64,000 nt of DNA from Brumimicrobium ulvae (GTDB lineage Bacteria; Bacteroidota; Bacteroidia; Flavobacteriales_D; Crocinitomicaceae), in NCBI RefSeq assembly GCF_947504225.1, contig NZ_CANNGT010000001.1, forward strand, positions 464,013-528,012, given 5' to 3'. Every line of letters starts with the position of its first letter. Position 1 is the first letter of the stretch. The position numbers were made by a program, and so were the translations under genes. The notes under the pieces are model-generated. The model searched no databases and had not been told where the DNA came from. It was given only the letters and a program-made list of their open reading frames with translations. This document shows positions 56,123 through 64,000 of this stretch, in pieces.

Positions 56123-56778
56123 TCTAAACCTCCTTTTATCAAAGCAAATTGTAAAATGTTAAGCCCCATTTTTAATGCTTTTTCATGATTCTCTTGCGTG
56201 TCGTTGTGTACTGTGATGTCTTCCCAACCGTCTCCTAAATCTGTTTCGTATGTGTACAGCAGTGCTAACCTCCCTTCTATGATGAGACCAAATGCTTGTG
56301 GACGTTCACCATCGTGTTCATGAATTTTCGGTAAGCCATGAAACTTATATTTTTGATTAAAAAGAGGATGGTCAAATGGTAATTCTACCAGGTCGATGTT
56401 AGGGAATAACTTCTCCAATTCTGGACGAATGTACTGGTCCATTCCATAGTTGTCGTCGATGTGTAAAAATCCTCCTCCGATTAAGTAGTTTCTCAAATTC
56501 TCACGTTCTGCATTCGAAAAAACTACGTTCCCATGTCCTGTCATGTGAACAAACGGATAGGTGAACAGTAGAGGAGAACCGACTTCAACATAAGGCACTT
56601 CGGTACTGATGTTGGCATTGAGTTGTTGATTGGCAAATTTCACAAGGTTGGGTACAGCGGTTGGATTGGCATAATAGTCTCCTCCTCCGTTGTACTTTAA
56701 CACTGCCAATTGATAAGTGCCTTGACCAAAAGTAAATTGAAAAATCAAAAATGAAAAGATGATGAATAGGAATCTCAT
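56119..56778 (-). CDS. DUF4159 domain protein, secreted
   Basis: This is a 219-residue protein. I use the ATG at 56778 (MRFLFIIFSFLIFQFTFGQG), which directly opens on a signal peptide; the longer frame overlaps rsmE. It has the DUF4159 features: LKYNGGGDYYANPTAVPNLVKFANQQLN, then MTGHGNVVFSNAERENLRNYLIGGGFLHIDDNYGMD, and YTYETDLGDGWED. The family resembles glutamine-amidotransferase-like ThuA folds and is often linked to von Willebrand/aerotolerance-type clusters. Function is unknown. It overlaps the next gene by 4 bases. Confidence 0.85.
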   Translation of the reverse strand: MRFLFIIFSFLIFQFTFGQGTYQLAVLKYNGGGDYYANPTAVPNLVKFANQQLNANISTEVPYVEVGSPLLFTYPFVHMTGHGNVVFSNAERENLRNYLIGGGFLHIDDNYGMDQYIRPELEKLFPNIDLVELPFDHPLFNQKYKFHGLPKIHEHDGERPQAFGLIIEGRLALLYTYETDLGDGWEDITVHNDTQENHEKALKMGLNILQFALIKGGLE

Positions 56779-56788
56779 AATTATTATT

Positions 56789-57517
56789 CTAGCGTTCTTC
56801 AAAAAATAGTTTAACATTCATACATGCATAAACACCCGCAGTTTCTGTTCGTAAACGGGTTTTTCCCAAAGTTACGGCTTGATATCCATTTTTAAGTGCT
56901 TTTTCGACTTCTTTTAGAGTGAAATCTCCTTCAGGTCCAATTAAAATAGGTGTGTTTTGTGCTGTCCATTTGCTTGCATCTAATTGTAGCTGCTTTTGTA
57001 TCGTTGTGTTTCGCTCTTCTTCTTCGTAACAATGTGCAATTAATCCATTCGGATGTTCCTTGATAAAATCGTCAACTGATGTGAGTTCATTTAGCTTTGG
57101 AATAAATAAACGCTTCGATTGTTTCATCGCTGAGACGAGAATCTTTTGAAAACGCTCGTGTTTTATCTTTTTTCGTTCAGCATTCTTACATAAAATTGGT
57201 GTGATTTCATGAATGCCTAATTCAGTAGCTTTTTCTAAAAACCATTCAAATCGGTCATTGTTTTTAGTCGGTGCAATGGCAATGTGAATATGATGCTCGT
57301 CTTGTTTTGCTTGGTGAAAATCTATTTTCTTTACGACCACTGCCTTTGGAGCACTATCTGTAATTTCTCCTGTAAAAACAACGCCCGTTCCGTTTACAAT
57401 TTCCATTTGATCGCCTGGTAGCATGCGCAATACTTTCGCAGCGTGTTTTGATTCATCTGGTGGTAAGGTAACTTCATTCCGATCTAAAGCGTCGATATCA
57501 ATATAAAACCTTCTCAT
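56789..57517 (-). CDS. rsmE: 16S rRNA (uracil1498-N3)-methyltransferase
   Basis: This is a 242-residue SPOUT methyltransferase. It has the N-terminal PUA-like part (ESKHAAKVLRMLPGDQMEIVNGTG), a central KATELGIHEITPILCKNAERKKIKHERFQKILVSAMKQSKR, and C-terminal LIGPEGDFTLKEVEKAL and LGKTRLRTETAGVYA. It modifies U1498 of the 30S subunit. It is 1 base coupled to holA on the upstream side. Confidence 0.93.
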   Translation of the reverse strand: MRRFYIDIDALDRNEVTLPPDESKHAAKVLRMLPGDQMEIVNGTGVVFTGEITDSAPKAVVVKKIDFHQAKQDEHHIHIAIAPTKNNDRFEWFLEKATELGIHEITPILCKNAERKKIKHERFQKILVSAMKQSKRLFIPKLNELTSVDDFIKEHPNGLIAHCYEEEERNTTIQKQLQLDASKWTAQNTPILIGPEGDFTLKEVEKALKNGYQAVTLGKTRLRTETAGVYACMNVKLFFEER

Positions 57518-58509
57518 TAGTGCATCAATAAGTAAATTAATTCACGGAGTAAATCTGCATCCGTTCCCGGACCATGGTTAATTCCTTTACTTTTTAAATC
57601 GTATTCCTGAAGCGTAGCAATGTTTTTCGCAATCTTCTTTGGATTGTAAATTCGCTTGGCTTGCATGACTTCTTTAGCTGCTGGATAGCTCATTTTCAAA
57701 GCAGACATTAGTCCGTTGATGTCAGTCGCATTCGAAAAATGTGCTTTCATCAATCGTTCATGAAATCCAAATAACAGTGGGATTAGCTGTGTTATATGGG
57801 CTGCTTTCGGATTTTGCTCGAAATAATTAATGATTTTATTGGCTTTTAATATATCGCGAGAAGCCAAAGCATTTGTTAATTCAAAAGCATTGTAGTCTTT
57901 AGAAATTCCAATGTTCTCTTCGATATGAACTTCGCTAATTTGTGTTCCTTTTTCAAGTACCAACATTAGTTTTTCGAGTTCTTTTGCTATTTTTCCAAGG
58001 TCTGTTCCTAAAAACTCAACCAAGAGCATTGTTGCTTTTTGATTGATGGTATATCCTTTTCCTTTAAGATAGTTAATGATCCAGCCATCAACTTGATTTT
58101 CATAGAGTTTTTTACTCTCGAAAATCACTCCGTTTTTCTTAATGGATTTAAAGAACTTCTTTCTGGAATCAGCCTTCTTGTGTTTGTGGGCAAGAATTAA
58201 AACGGTAGTAGGGGATGGGTTGTCAAAATAAGCTTCCATTACCCCCCAACTTTTAATGTCTTGCGCTTCCTTTACAATTACCAATTGACGTTCAGCCATC
58301 ATTGGATATTGCTTCACTTGCTCTTGAAGTTGCCCCATATCAGCATCTTTTCCATATAAAACAGTTAAGTTGAAATCACGTTCACTTTCGTCTAAGATGT
58401 ACTTGTTTGCTGCGTCAGTAATTTCATCGATATAAAAAGACTCATCACCATGTAACAAATACAATGGTTTAGGATTTTTATCTTTAAATTGTTTTATAAT
58501 TTCTTTCAC
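57517..58509 (-). CDS. holA: DNA polymerase III subunit delta
   Basis: This is a 330-residue clamp-loader subunit. It has PLYLLHGDESFYIDEI at the start, a RQLVIVKEAQDIK Walker-like region, LVEFLGTDLGKIAKELEKL and the C-terminal helical bundle (LLFGFHERLMKAHF). It opens the sliding clamp as part of the delta-tau-delta' complex. Its stop overlaps the rsmE start by one base (TAATG). Confidence 0.92.
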   Translation of the reverse strand: MKEIIKQFKDKNPKPLYLLHGDESFYIDEITDAANKYILDESERDFNLTVLYGKDADMGQLQEQVKQYPMMAERQLVIVKEAQDIKSWGVMEAYFDNPSPTTVLILAHKHKKADSRKKFFKSIKKNGVIFESKKLYENQVDGWIINYLKGKGYTINQKATMLLVEFLGTDLGKIAKELEKLMLVLEKGTQISEVHIEENIGISKDYNAFELTNALASRDILKANKIINYFEQNPKAAHITQLIPLLFGFHERLMKAHFSNATDINGLMSALKMSYPAAKEVMQAKRIYNPKKIAKNIATLQEYDLKSKGINHGPGTDADLLRELIYLLMH

Positions 58510-58604
58510 GCTTATTGGAATCTATATCGGTTTAAAATAACACAAATTTTGCTAGTAAATTTTATTCTGGTGAACAAAATTAAATATTTGATTTGCTTTA
58601 ACCT

Positions 58605-58807
58605 ATTCGTAACCGACCAATTCGTAATTCTCTAATTCGTAATTCCCTAATTCGTAATTCGTAATTCGTAATTGTCTAATTCGTAATTCTCTATTTCGTA
58701 ATTCCCTAATTCGTAATTCGTAATTCCCTAATTCGTAATTGTCTAATTCGTAATTAACTCCGTTGAGGGCTAAAGTCGTTCGTAATTGTCTAATTCGTAA
58801 TTCCCTA
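58605..58807. repeat. Array of ATTCGTAATTnnCTA units
   Basis: A 203-base low-complexity array lies between holA and the aminopeptidase gene. It has nine units of a 15-mer (starts at 58620, 58635, 58664, 58679, 58694, 58716, 58731, 58779 (one base short) and 58793), four loose 7-mers ATTCGTA, and one 10-mer, with a 23-base interruption at 58756-58778. The internal trinucleotide is TCT, CCC or GTC. The last unit ends exactly with the stop codon (TAG on the minus strand) of leucyl aminopeptidase. A short frame here (58603-58818) is an artefact of the repeat, giving an (N)YELRI-type peptide. Confidence 0.9.
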
Positions 58808-60193
58808 ATAGTTCTCAAAGAAATTATTCAACAACCTCACTCCAACACCAGTTCCGCCTTTCCCTTTGTAGTTGTCAACAGAATCCAAGTAAGCAGGACC
58901 TGCAATATCCAAGTGAATGTAAGGAGATTTCACAAAGTGTTCTAAGAATTTACCCGCTGTAATACTTCCAGCATACTTTCCACCAAGATTTTTTAAATCT
59001 GCAATTGCTGACTTTACTTCTTCCGCATAATCATCCCAAAATGGCATTTGCGCAAGTCTTTCGTGAACATTATTCCCCGATTTAACCAAAGCATCAATGG
59101 TTTCTTGATTGGCATTCCCCATAACACAAGAAGCTTTTTGTCCAATTGCCGCAACTGCCGCTCCTGTTAATGTGGCTGCGTCAATGACCAATTCAGGATC
59201 TAATTCATTCGAATAGGCGAGAGCATCTGCTAAAATCATTCGCCCTTCAGCGTCTGTGTTTAAAACTTCGACTGTTGTTCCGTCATACATTGTAATCACA
59301 TCTCCAGGAACGTAAGCATTTCCACCCGGACGGTTATCCGTAGCTGGAATCAAAGCAATAAGGTGAAGATCTAATTTATTCATTGCTGCTGCATAAATTG
59401 CTCCTGCCATGCATGCTGCTCCTCCCATGTCACTTTTCATGGAATCCATAGAACCTGCAGTGGGTTTTAAACTCATTCCTCCAGTATCGTAAACCACCCC
59501 TTTTCCAACCAAAACAATCGGTTTTTTATTCTTCGGATTTTTCGGCTTGTATTCTACAATAGTAAATGTGGGTTCATCAATAGATCCAAGGTTAACAGCC
59601 AAAAGTCCGCCCATTTTTAACTCCTCTATTTTCTTTTTGTCCAGGACTTTAACTGTTAAGTTTTCTACGCTTTCAAATGCTTTTATTTCCTTGGCCAACT
59701 GTGGTGCTGTCAAGTAAGAAAGTGGTTCATTCACCATATCTCTTGACCAATAAACAGCTTTTGTTGTATTGTTTATACGACTAATGTCCTTGGCTTCGAA
59801 AGCATCCAGTAAAGTAATGTTCTCCAATTGGTAACGCTTTTTATCTGCGTCTTTGAAGTACTTTAAGAATTGGTAATTAGACAATGCTAACCCTTCAGCA
59901 AGTGCTAAAGCAGAAACTCCTTTTCCAGAAATAAATAGTTCTTTTGCTTCTTTGCTTAACTTTGTGCGAGTTTCATATCCAGCCACACGCATTTTTTCCA
60001 AATCATCATTCTCCTTTACGAAGAAAATAAATTGCTCACCTAATTTTATATAATCTGTTTTATCATCAGAAGCGATGAATTTCTTTGCTTGTTCTTCAAC
60101 AATTGTTGGAATGCCTTCTACAGTCTTGAATTCATTCCCTACGATAAATGCAATATGTCCGTCTTTTGAATATGATTTTCCTTGTTTGATCAT
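58805..60193 (-). CDS. Leucyl aminopeptidase (M17)
   Basis: This is a 462-residue cytosol aminopeptidase. The N-terminal domain is divergent. The catalytic M17 domain has VLVGKGVVYDTGGMSLKPTAGSMDSMKSDMGGAACMAGAI (metal Lys/Asp), ALIPATDNRPGGNAYVPGDVI, LNTDAEGRMILADALAY (NTDAEGR signature), LTGAAVAAIGQ and AGKFLEHFV. It releases N-terminal residues using two metal ions. Its stop codon lies in the last unit of the repeat array. Its promoter lies inside the neighbouring RHS frame. Confidence 0.95.
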   Translation of the reverse strand: MIKQGKSYSKDGHIAFIVGNEFKTVEGIPTIVEEQAKKFIASDDKTDYIKLGEQFIFFVKENDDLEKMRVAGYETRTKLSKEAKELFISGKGVSALALAEGLALSNYQFLKYFKDADKKRYQLENITLLDAFEAKDISRINNTTKAVYWSRDMVNEPLSYLTAPQLAKEIKAFESVENLTVKVLDKKKIEELKMGGLLAVNLGSIDEPTFTIVEYKPKNPKNKKPIVLVGKGVVYDTGGMSLKPTAGSMDSMKSDMGGAACMAGAIYAAAMNKLDLHLIALIPATDNRPGGNAYVPGDVITMYDGTTVEVLNTDAEGRMILADALAYSNELDPELVIDAATLTGAAVAAIGQKASCVMGNANQETIDALVKSGNNVHERLAQMPFWDDYAEEVKSAIADLKNLGGKYAGSITAGKFLEHFVKSPYIHLDIAGPAYLDSVDNYKGKGGTGVGVRLLNNFFENY

Positions 60194-60220
60194 CTTTTTT
60201 TAAATTTTATTTGTAGTTCC

Positions 60221-60252
60221 CAAAATTAACAACTTTGTGCAGATTAAACCAA
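60221..60252 (-). promoter_or_regulatory. Promoter of leucyl aminopeptidase
   Basis: On the minus strand TTG (60252-60250), 21 bases, then TAATTTTG (60228-60221) match the Bacteroidota consensus. The start codon is 28 bases downstream. It overlaps the 5' end of the RHS gene, showing that RHS sequence was brought to this place. Confidence 0.65.
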
Positions 60253-62727
60253 TCCATAAAAAAACTAAGTTATTCTTATGATTTAGTAAGTGGAAACGTT
60301 AATGAGGTAATCTACCAAAAAGGAGAAACCGACGAGTTCAGGCATAAATATAACTATGATGCCGACAATAGAATTACCAATGTTTTTACTTCAAAAGATG
60401 GAGTAATCTATGAACAAGATGCAAAATACTTCTATTACGACCACGGACCTTTAGCCAGAACAGAAATTGGTCACAGTAAAGTTCAAGCTATGGACTACGC
60501 TTATACAATTCAAGGCTGGATTAAGGCCGTAAACGGTGAAGAAATAGATGAAGAAACAATGATGGGCTGGGGTGGTGCTCAGGCCGCAAATTCGCAAGTG
60601 GCGAGTACCATTAACAAACACGTTGCAAAGGATGCTTTTGGATATAGCTTGAGTTACTATGACGGAGATTACAATTCAAGTAACACCGCATTTTTAAATC
60701 ATTCAAAAGCGACAACTCCTTCATCGCCTAATCTAAACGCCAGTTTATACAATGGAAATATCCGAAGTATGTTCACAGCGCTGTCAGATGAAAATGAGGA
60801 TGCTCTTGCAACACATCAAACGAATTATACCTATGATCAATTGAATAGAATAAAATCGATGAAGGGCTATAATAGAGTTGTTGGGCAAGTTGCTAGCGAA
60901 TCGGGTTATTCTTCAAGTTATTCTTTTGATGAAAATGGAAATTTAGAAACTTTGAAAAGGAATGCTTGGGATGGAAATGCATCTATTTTAATGGATGATT
61001 TTGAATACCATTACAATGAAACAATTAACAATGGTCATAACAATCGCTTATCAGGAATAACAGATCATGCCGGAGCTTCATTATTCCAAGATGCAGATAT
61101 CGATCACTCAATTACTTCGAATAATTATAAATACGATGAAATAGGACAGTTAATTGAAGATGTTGATGAAGGAATTGATACTATAAAATGGACTGTAACC
61201 AATAAAGTTAAAGAAATCCAATACGAAAATGGAGACTTCATCAGCTTTGATTATGATGCTATGGGCAATCGAATCGCCAAGCATGTAACAAAAAGTGGAC
61301 AGACAGTAAGTACATATTACTTTTTAGACGCCCAAGGAAACCAAATGGCGATGTATCAACATAAAAATGAAGAGGAAAATGGTATTTCAAATAATAATTT
61401 ATATCTTTCAGAAAGAAATCTATACGGTTCAAGCAGAATAGGTCAAGAAAAAATTGGCGAAATTATAGCAAGTAGCGATTTAAATTTAGTCAATATTAAT
61501 ACCGCAACACAAAATATCATTGGAGATAAATACTTTGAAATGAGTAATCATTTGGGGAATGTGCTAGAGGTAGTTACCGACCGTAAATTACCTGTGCCTG
61601 ATGGAAATGGTAATATCGATTACTTTCTTGCTGATGTGGTGAGTTATAGTGATTATTACGCATATGGTATGCAAATGCCGGGTAGAAACGGAAGTACTGG
61701 AGAATACCGTTATGGCTTCCAAGGGCAAGAGAAGGATGACGAGGTGAAAGGGGAAGGAAATAGTATCAATTACAAGTATAGAATGCATGACCCAAGAATC
61801 GGAAGGTTTTTTGCGGTTGACCCTTTAGCGAGTCAATATCACTGGAATAGCCCGTATGCATTTAGTGAGAACAATGTTATTCGTTTTGTTGAGCTGGAGG
61901 GAATGGAGAAAAAAGACCCAATGGATGATTGTTTCGATTTTGATAAAAAGAAAACATCAGGATTCGGATTTAGGTTTAATAGAAACAGGCAAGAACGCTC
62001 ATGGAATCTTCCAAAAATTAAGTTAATTTCAACAGAAATTGAACACGAAATGGATGTAATATGTACCCAGACTGTTAATTTAAGAGAACCGACACCTGGT
62101 GGAGCATTGGATGTCACTGTAAATATGGGGAACACAACATCTCAAGTAAATGTTAATTATGACATGCGAACAGAACCAGATGCGTTAGTAGTTACTGATG
62201 ATTCAGGTAATCAAAGAGGAACAAATGGTGCTGTTTCTGGAACTGGTTCGATTCCTTTGCCATTCGGTTCTACATCTGCGAGGATTCAAGTTAGCCCTGG
62301 AAACCCTAATAGCACTACTTCAATATATTCTATAAATATGACATACACTGATACCAGGGTGTTTACTTCTGTAACGAAGAAGTTCTTAGGAATAACAATA
62401 AGTAGAACTGTAAAAATGCAATCTGCTCAAAGGTCTCAGGAAATGATTACCAGAAGGAATAATGATAATATTTCAGGTAACGATATACCACAAGGTACAG
62501 CTCTCAGAACCGAATGGGAGGCTGTTAACGGTCCTGCGCCTTGTCCGAATGTTCAGCAAGCAATTACTAACAATCTCACTGCGGGTGCGACTAATTCTGG
62601 AGGAGGCAATACTCCAAATAATTCAGGAGGAGGACAGAACACACCTGCCGTGCTTCCAAGTAACAGTGGTAATCCAGGGAACAATAACACCAACAGACGA
62701 AATACAAATACAAATACTGGTGGCTAA
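60235..62727 (+). pseudogene. 5'-truncated RHS/YD-repeat protein with C-terminal tip
   Basis: The 830-codon frame opens with no signal peptide in the middle of YD-repeat sequence: SYSYDLVSGNVNEVIYQKG, YNYDADNRITNVF and similar motifs, then a long RHS segment with DENGNLETLKRN and YDAMGNRIAKHVT. Near residues 480-560 is the hyperconserved end: GFQGQEKDDE, MHDPRIGRFFAVDPLASQYHWNSPYAFSENNVIRFVELEG. After this comes a 270-residue C-terminal tip, ending in a Gly/Asn-rich low-complexity stretch. Full Bacteroidota RHS proteins are two to four times longer and exported, so this one is truncated, with an upstream stop at 60214. It may be a stored tip or a dead relic. Confidence 0.8.
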
Positions 62728-63188
62728 TGAAAAAAATAATATACCTTTTAAGCATTGTAAGTTTGGCTGGGTGTGCAACAAACAAAAATGTTTCTTCAAA
62801 AACAGAAAAAGCTCCTACACCTATTATAGGTCTCTATATGAGCGAAGAAGTTCCTGCCGATATTGGTCAACCATATAGGGTATTCCTTAATATATCCGAT
62901 GATTCAGTCTGGATTGCTAACTTTTCTAAAGAATGCACGTTGGTTAAACAAATGACAACTGATAGTTATGATAATAGAACTGCCATAAATAAAGGCACCC
63001 CATTAAGTTTTAGTTTTGATAATACAAGATTAACGTTTGTCGATAATCAAGAAGTCCAAAAACAGTATAAGGCCTTATACAAGTGTATTCATCAAAGTGT
63101 AGATTCTGTCATTTTTGAGGTTAGTAATTATTGGTTTGACGGCCAATTGTTCTATCAAACGCAGCAAACGTATTATCCATGTGAGTAA
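62727..63188 (+). CDS. Small lipoprotein coupled to the RHS gene
   Basis: This is a 153-residue lipoprotein with signal peptide (KKIIYLLSIVSLAGC) and lipobox LAGC at Cys15. The mature part begins with a Lys/Ser linker, then PTPIIGLYMSEEVPADIGQPYRVFLNISDDSVWIANFSKECTLVKQM, beta-rich with three later Cys. Its ATG shares a base with the RHS stop (TAATG), so its translation is tied to the RHS tip. That layout is typical of a partner or immunity protein, but no toxin domain is recognised in the tip, so this remains inference. Confidence 0.65.
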   Translation: MKKIIYLLSIVSLAGCATNKNVSSKTEKAPTPIIGLYMSEEVPADIGQPYRVFLNISDDSVWIANFSKECTLVKQMTTDSYDNRTAINKGTPLSFSFDNTRLTFVDNQEVQKQYKALYKCIHQSVDSVIFEVSNYWFDGQLFYQTQQTYYPCE

Positions 63189-63228
63189 TAATTGACAAGG
63201 GTGTGTTAATTACCGTTCATATTTTCAT

Positions 63229-63301
63229 CCCAAGATGCCGCGCGAATTAGCGCAGCTTCTCGTGGCCTTGGGTTTCCATACATAAATCACCCCTGCAGGG
63301 G
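63229..63301. repeat. GC-rich hairpin and palindrome (REP-like element)
   Basis: In this AT-rich genome, 63229-63272 is a strong imperfect hairpin: CCCAAG, two bulged bases, GCCGCG, an inner GCGC/GCGC loop stem, CGTGGC (one G-U pair) and CTTGGG. Seventeen bases further is the perfect 12-bp palindrome CCCCTGCAGGGG (63290-63301). It interrupts the space between the lipoprotein and the orphan RHS tip. It looks like a repeated intergenic element (REP/MITE class) rather than a terminator, as no T-run follows. Confidence 0.55.
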
Positions 63302-63489
63302 AGCAAGATTTAAATCAGACACACTATGATAATTATGGTAGAGTTTTCTCTAAGTTAGGAGTAGGAACTTACTTGTTAAATCACTATGTAGATTTTAATG
63401 TTGAAACTGGAGGAACAGTTGGCGAAAATCAAGAGGGATTAACAGATGAAGAGAAAGCATCATCATCAGAAAAACCAACCAAATTATGA
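63286..63489 (+). pseudogene. Orphan RHS-type C-terminal tip fragment
   Basis: A frame opens just after a TAA (63283-63285) and codes for about 67 residues without a start codon (EQDLNQTHYDNYGRVFSKLG, then VGTYLLNHYVDFNVETGGTVGENQEG). It ends with a Ser/Lys tail and a TGA at 63487-63489. It has no RHS core. The size, position after a real RHS end, and coupling to a small downstream gene suggest it is a displaced tip, like orphan CT modules of other RHS loci. The short similarity is too weak for certainty. Confidence 0.45.
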
Positions 63490-64000
63490 GAATTGTTTTT
63501 TTATTAATGTTTTTAGCGATCAATATTAGTGGTGTTCATGAATGTTGTGTTAAACCCAAAAATATTAATGGTACTCTTATCTATTATGATGATAGGTTTC
63601 TTTTTTATCCTAACGAAAGTATAGAAGATGTTGATGATTTTATTAGTTTGGCAGAAATTGTAGGTTGTCAGTTAAAATCCATTTCGCTAAAAGAATTTTA
63701 TGATAAAGCAGATAGGATGAAACTAATAGAGAGTTCGGAAGAAACGGTGGGTAAACTGTTTGTTTCTAACGCTAATATTTGTTTTGACGGCAAAAAAAGT
63801 ACCGATTTAGCTGATACATTAAAATTAGGATATTATTATGATAAAAACTATCTAGAGTTTAAATGTGATAAAATACTATTTGATGTTACAATTCGTCTTG
63901 AAGATACGGATATAGGTAAGAAGGAGTCTATCCAAAATTTTGTGTTTACGCTGAAATTCACCCATTTATTTTTTAGGTTCAATTCTTTCTTCAAAGTTAA
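63486..64000 (+). CDS. Secreted hypothetical protein, 3' end outside the window
   Basis: The ATG at 63486 overlaps the stop of the orphan tip (ATGA). The frame is open to the end of the window (171 codons). The start MRIVFLLMFLAINISGVHE is a signal peptide. The mature protein has several Cys (CCVKPKNI, EIVGCQLK, ANICFDGKK, FKCDKI), acidic segments and no known motifs. Like the lipoprotein above, it is tied by overlap to an RHS-like tip, so it may be its partner. It was not detected as a closed frame because its stop is not in the window. Confidence 0.6.
   Translation, partial: MRIVFLLMFLAINISGVHECCVKPKNINGTLIYYDDRFLFYPNESIEDVDDFISLAEIVGCQLKSISLKEFYDKADRMKLIESSEETVGKLFVSNANICFDGKKSTDLADTLKLGYYYDKNYLEFKCDKILFDVTIRLEDTDIGKKESIQNFVFTLKFTHLFFRFNSFFKV

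Noticed and set aside
58605..58807. Possible CRISPR array
   Set aside because: Units are 7-15 bases with no spacers of regular size and no cas genes nearby.
58603..58818. Minus-strand 71-codon frame of YELR-type repeats
   Set aside because: It is only the translation of the ATTCGTAATT array; no start context or independent coding signal.
62462..62878. 138-codon frame overlapping the RHS tip and lipoprotein
   Set aside because: It is out of frame with two better-supported genes and has no signal or motif.
1..64000. tRNA, rRNA or transposase genes
   Set aside because: I found no T-loop-like signatures, rRNA sequence or DDE-type transposase motifs while reading both strands; a tool such as tRNAscan would be decisive.

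Overview
The window reads as a chromosomal segment of a low-GC, AT-rich member of the Bacteroidota, most likely order Flavobacteriales. A family-level guess (Crocinitomicaceae or relatives) is inference only. Support comes from a C-terminal type IX secretion (T9SS) sorting domain, two large TPR/PD40-propeller/OmpA-like envelope proteins, ribosomal protein THX, Bacteroidota-type promoters (TTG, about 19 nt, TAnnTTTG), the absence of evident Shine-Dalgarno sites, and an RHS/YD-repeat protein of Bacteroidota type. No tRNA, rRNA, CRISPR array or transposase gene was seen.

Layout. 1-10.4 kb: two unrecognised linked genes, a T9SS-exported LVIVD-propeller protein, small lipoprotein and membrane genes, hydrolases, and a leftward operon (DnaQ-like exonuclease, FAH-family enzyme, esterase, isoaspartyl peptidase broken by one stop codon). 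10.5-15.1 kb: tandem paralogous envelope proteins, only one of which ends in a SPOR domain. 15.2-25.1 kb: an orphan 2-oxoacid dehydrogenase E2, a glycosyltransferase fusion, RidA, an M16 peptidase pair (one active, one inactive), hibernation factor, a histidine kinase and recR. 25.2-33.9 kb: housekeeping genes (smpB, serC-serA, THX, trmH, HU, fmt) with a BASS transporter, a Kunitz-domain secreted protein and a MATE exporter. The HU gene carries an in-frame TAA. 34.0-48.6 kb: a surface-polysaccharide locus of eleven leftward genes from rfbA and ugd down to a sugar-phosphate transferase, followed by a divergent Wzz-like protein and a WecA/MraY-like transferase. 48.7-60.2 kb: trmD, a SirB1-like gene, a SulP transporter, the collapsed remains of a response regulator/membrane fusion protein/RND metal-efflux operon, a six-repeat secreted protein, murQ, a DUF4159 pair, rsmE, holA and leucyl aminopeptidase, with a short-repeat array abutting the aminopeptidase stop codon. 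60.2-64 kb: a 5'-truncated RHS gene with a start-stop-coupled lipoprotein, a GC-rich hairpin element, and an orphan RHS-like tip coupled to another secreted protein that runs off the window.

How it fits together. The polysaccharide cluster has nucleotide-sugar supply (RfbA, Ugd), lipid-carrier initiation (sugar transferase, WecA-like), assembly (GT2, GT4), decoration (acetyl and pyruvyl transfer), export (flippase), polymerisation (EpsG-like) and length control (Wzz-like). It therefore looks like a Wzx/Wzy-type pathway, with the outer-membrane exporter and the rest of the dTDP-sugar genes elsewhere.

Most worth a second look: (i) decay or assembly marks, namely single in-frame TAA codons inside an otherwise intact HU gene, an otherwise intact isoaspartyl peptidase and a response-regulator remnant; (ii) the colinear deletion wreck of a metal-efflux operon; (iii) the RHS end, where two successive C-terminal tips are each coupled to a small secreted protein beside a REP-like hairpin; (iv) the VDYESRA repeat protein; (v) THX with a histone H1-like tail; (vi) the ATTCGTAATT array whose last unit supplies the aminopeptidase stop codon.
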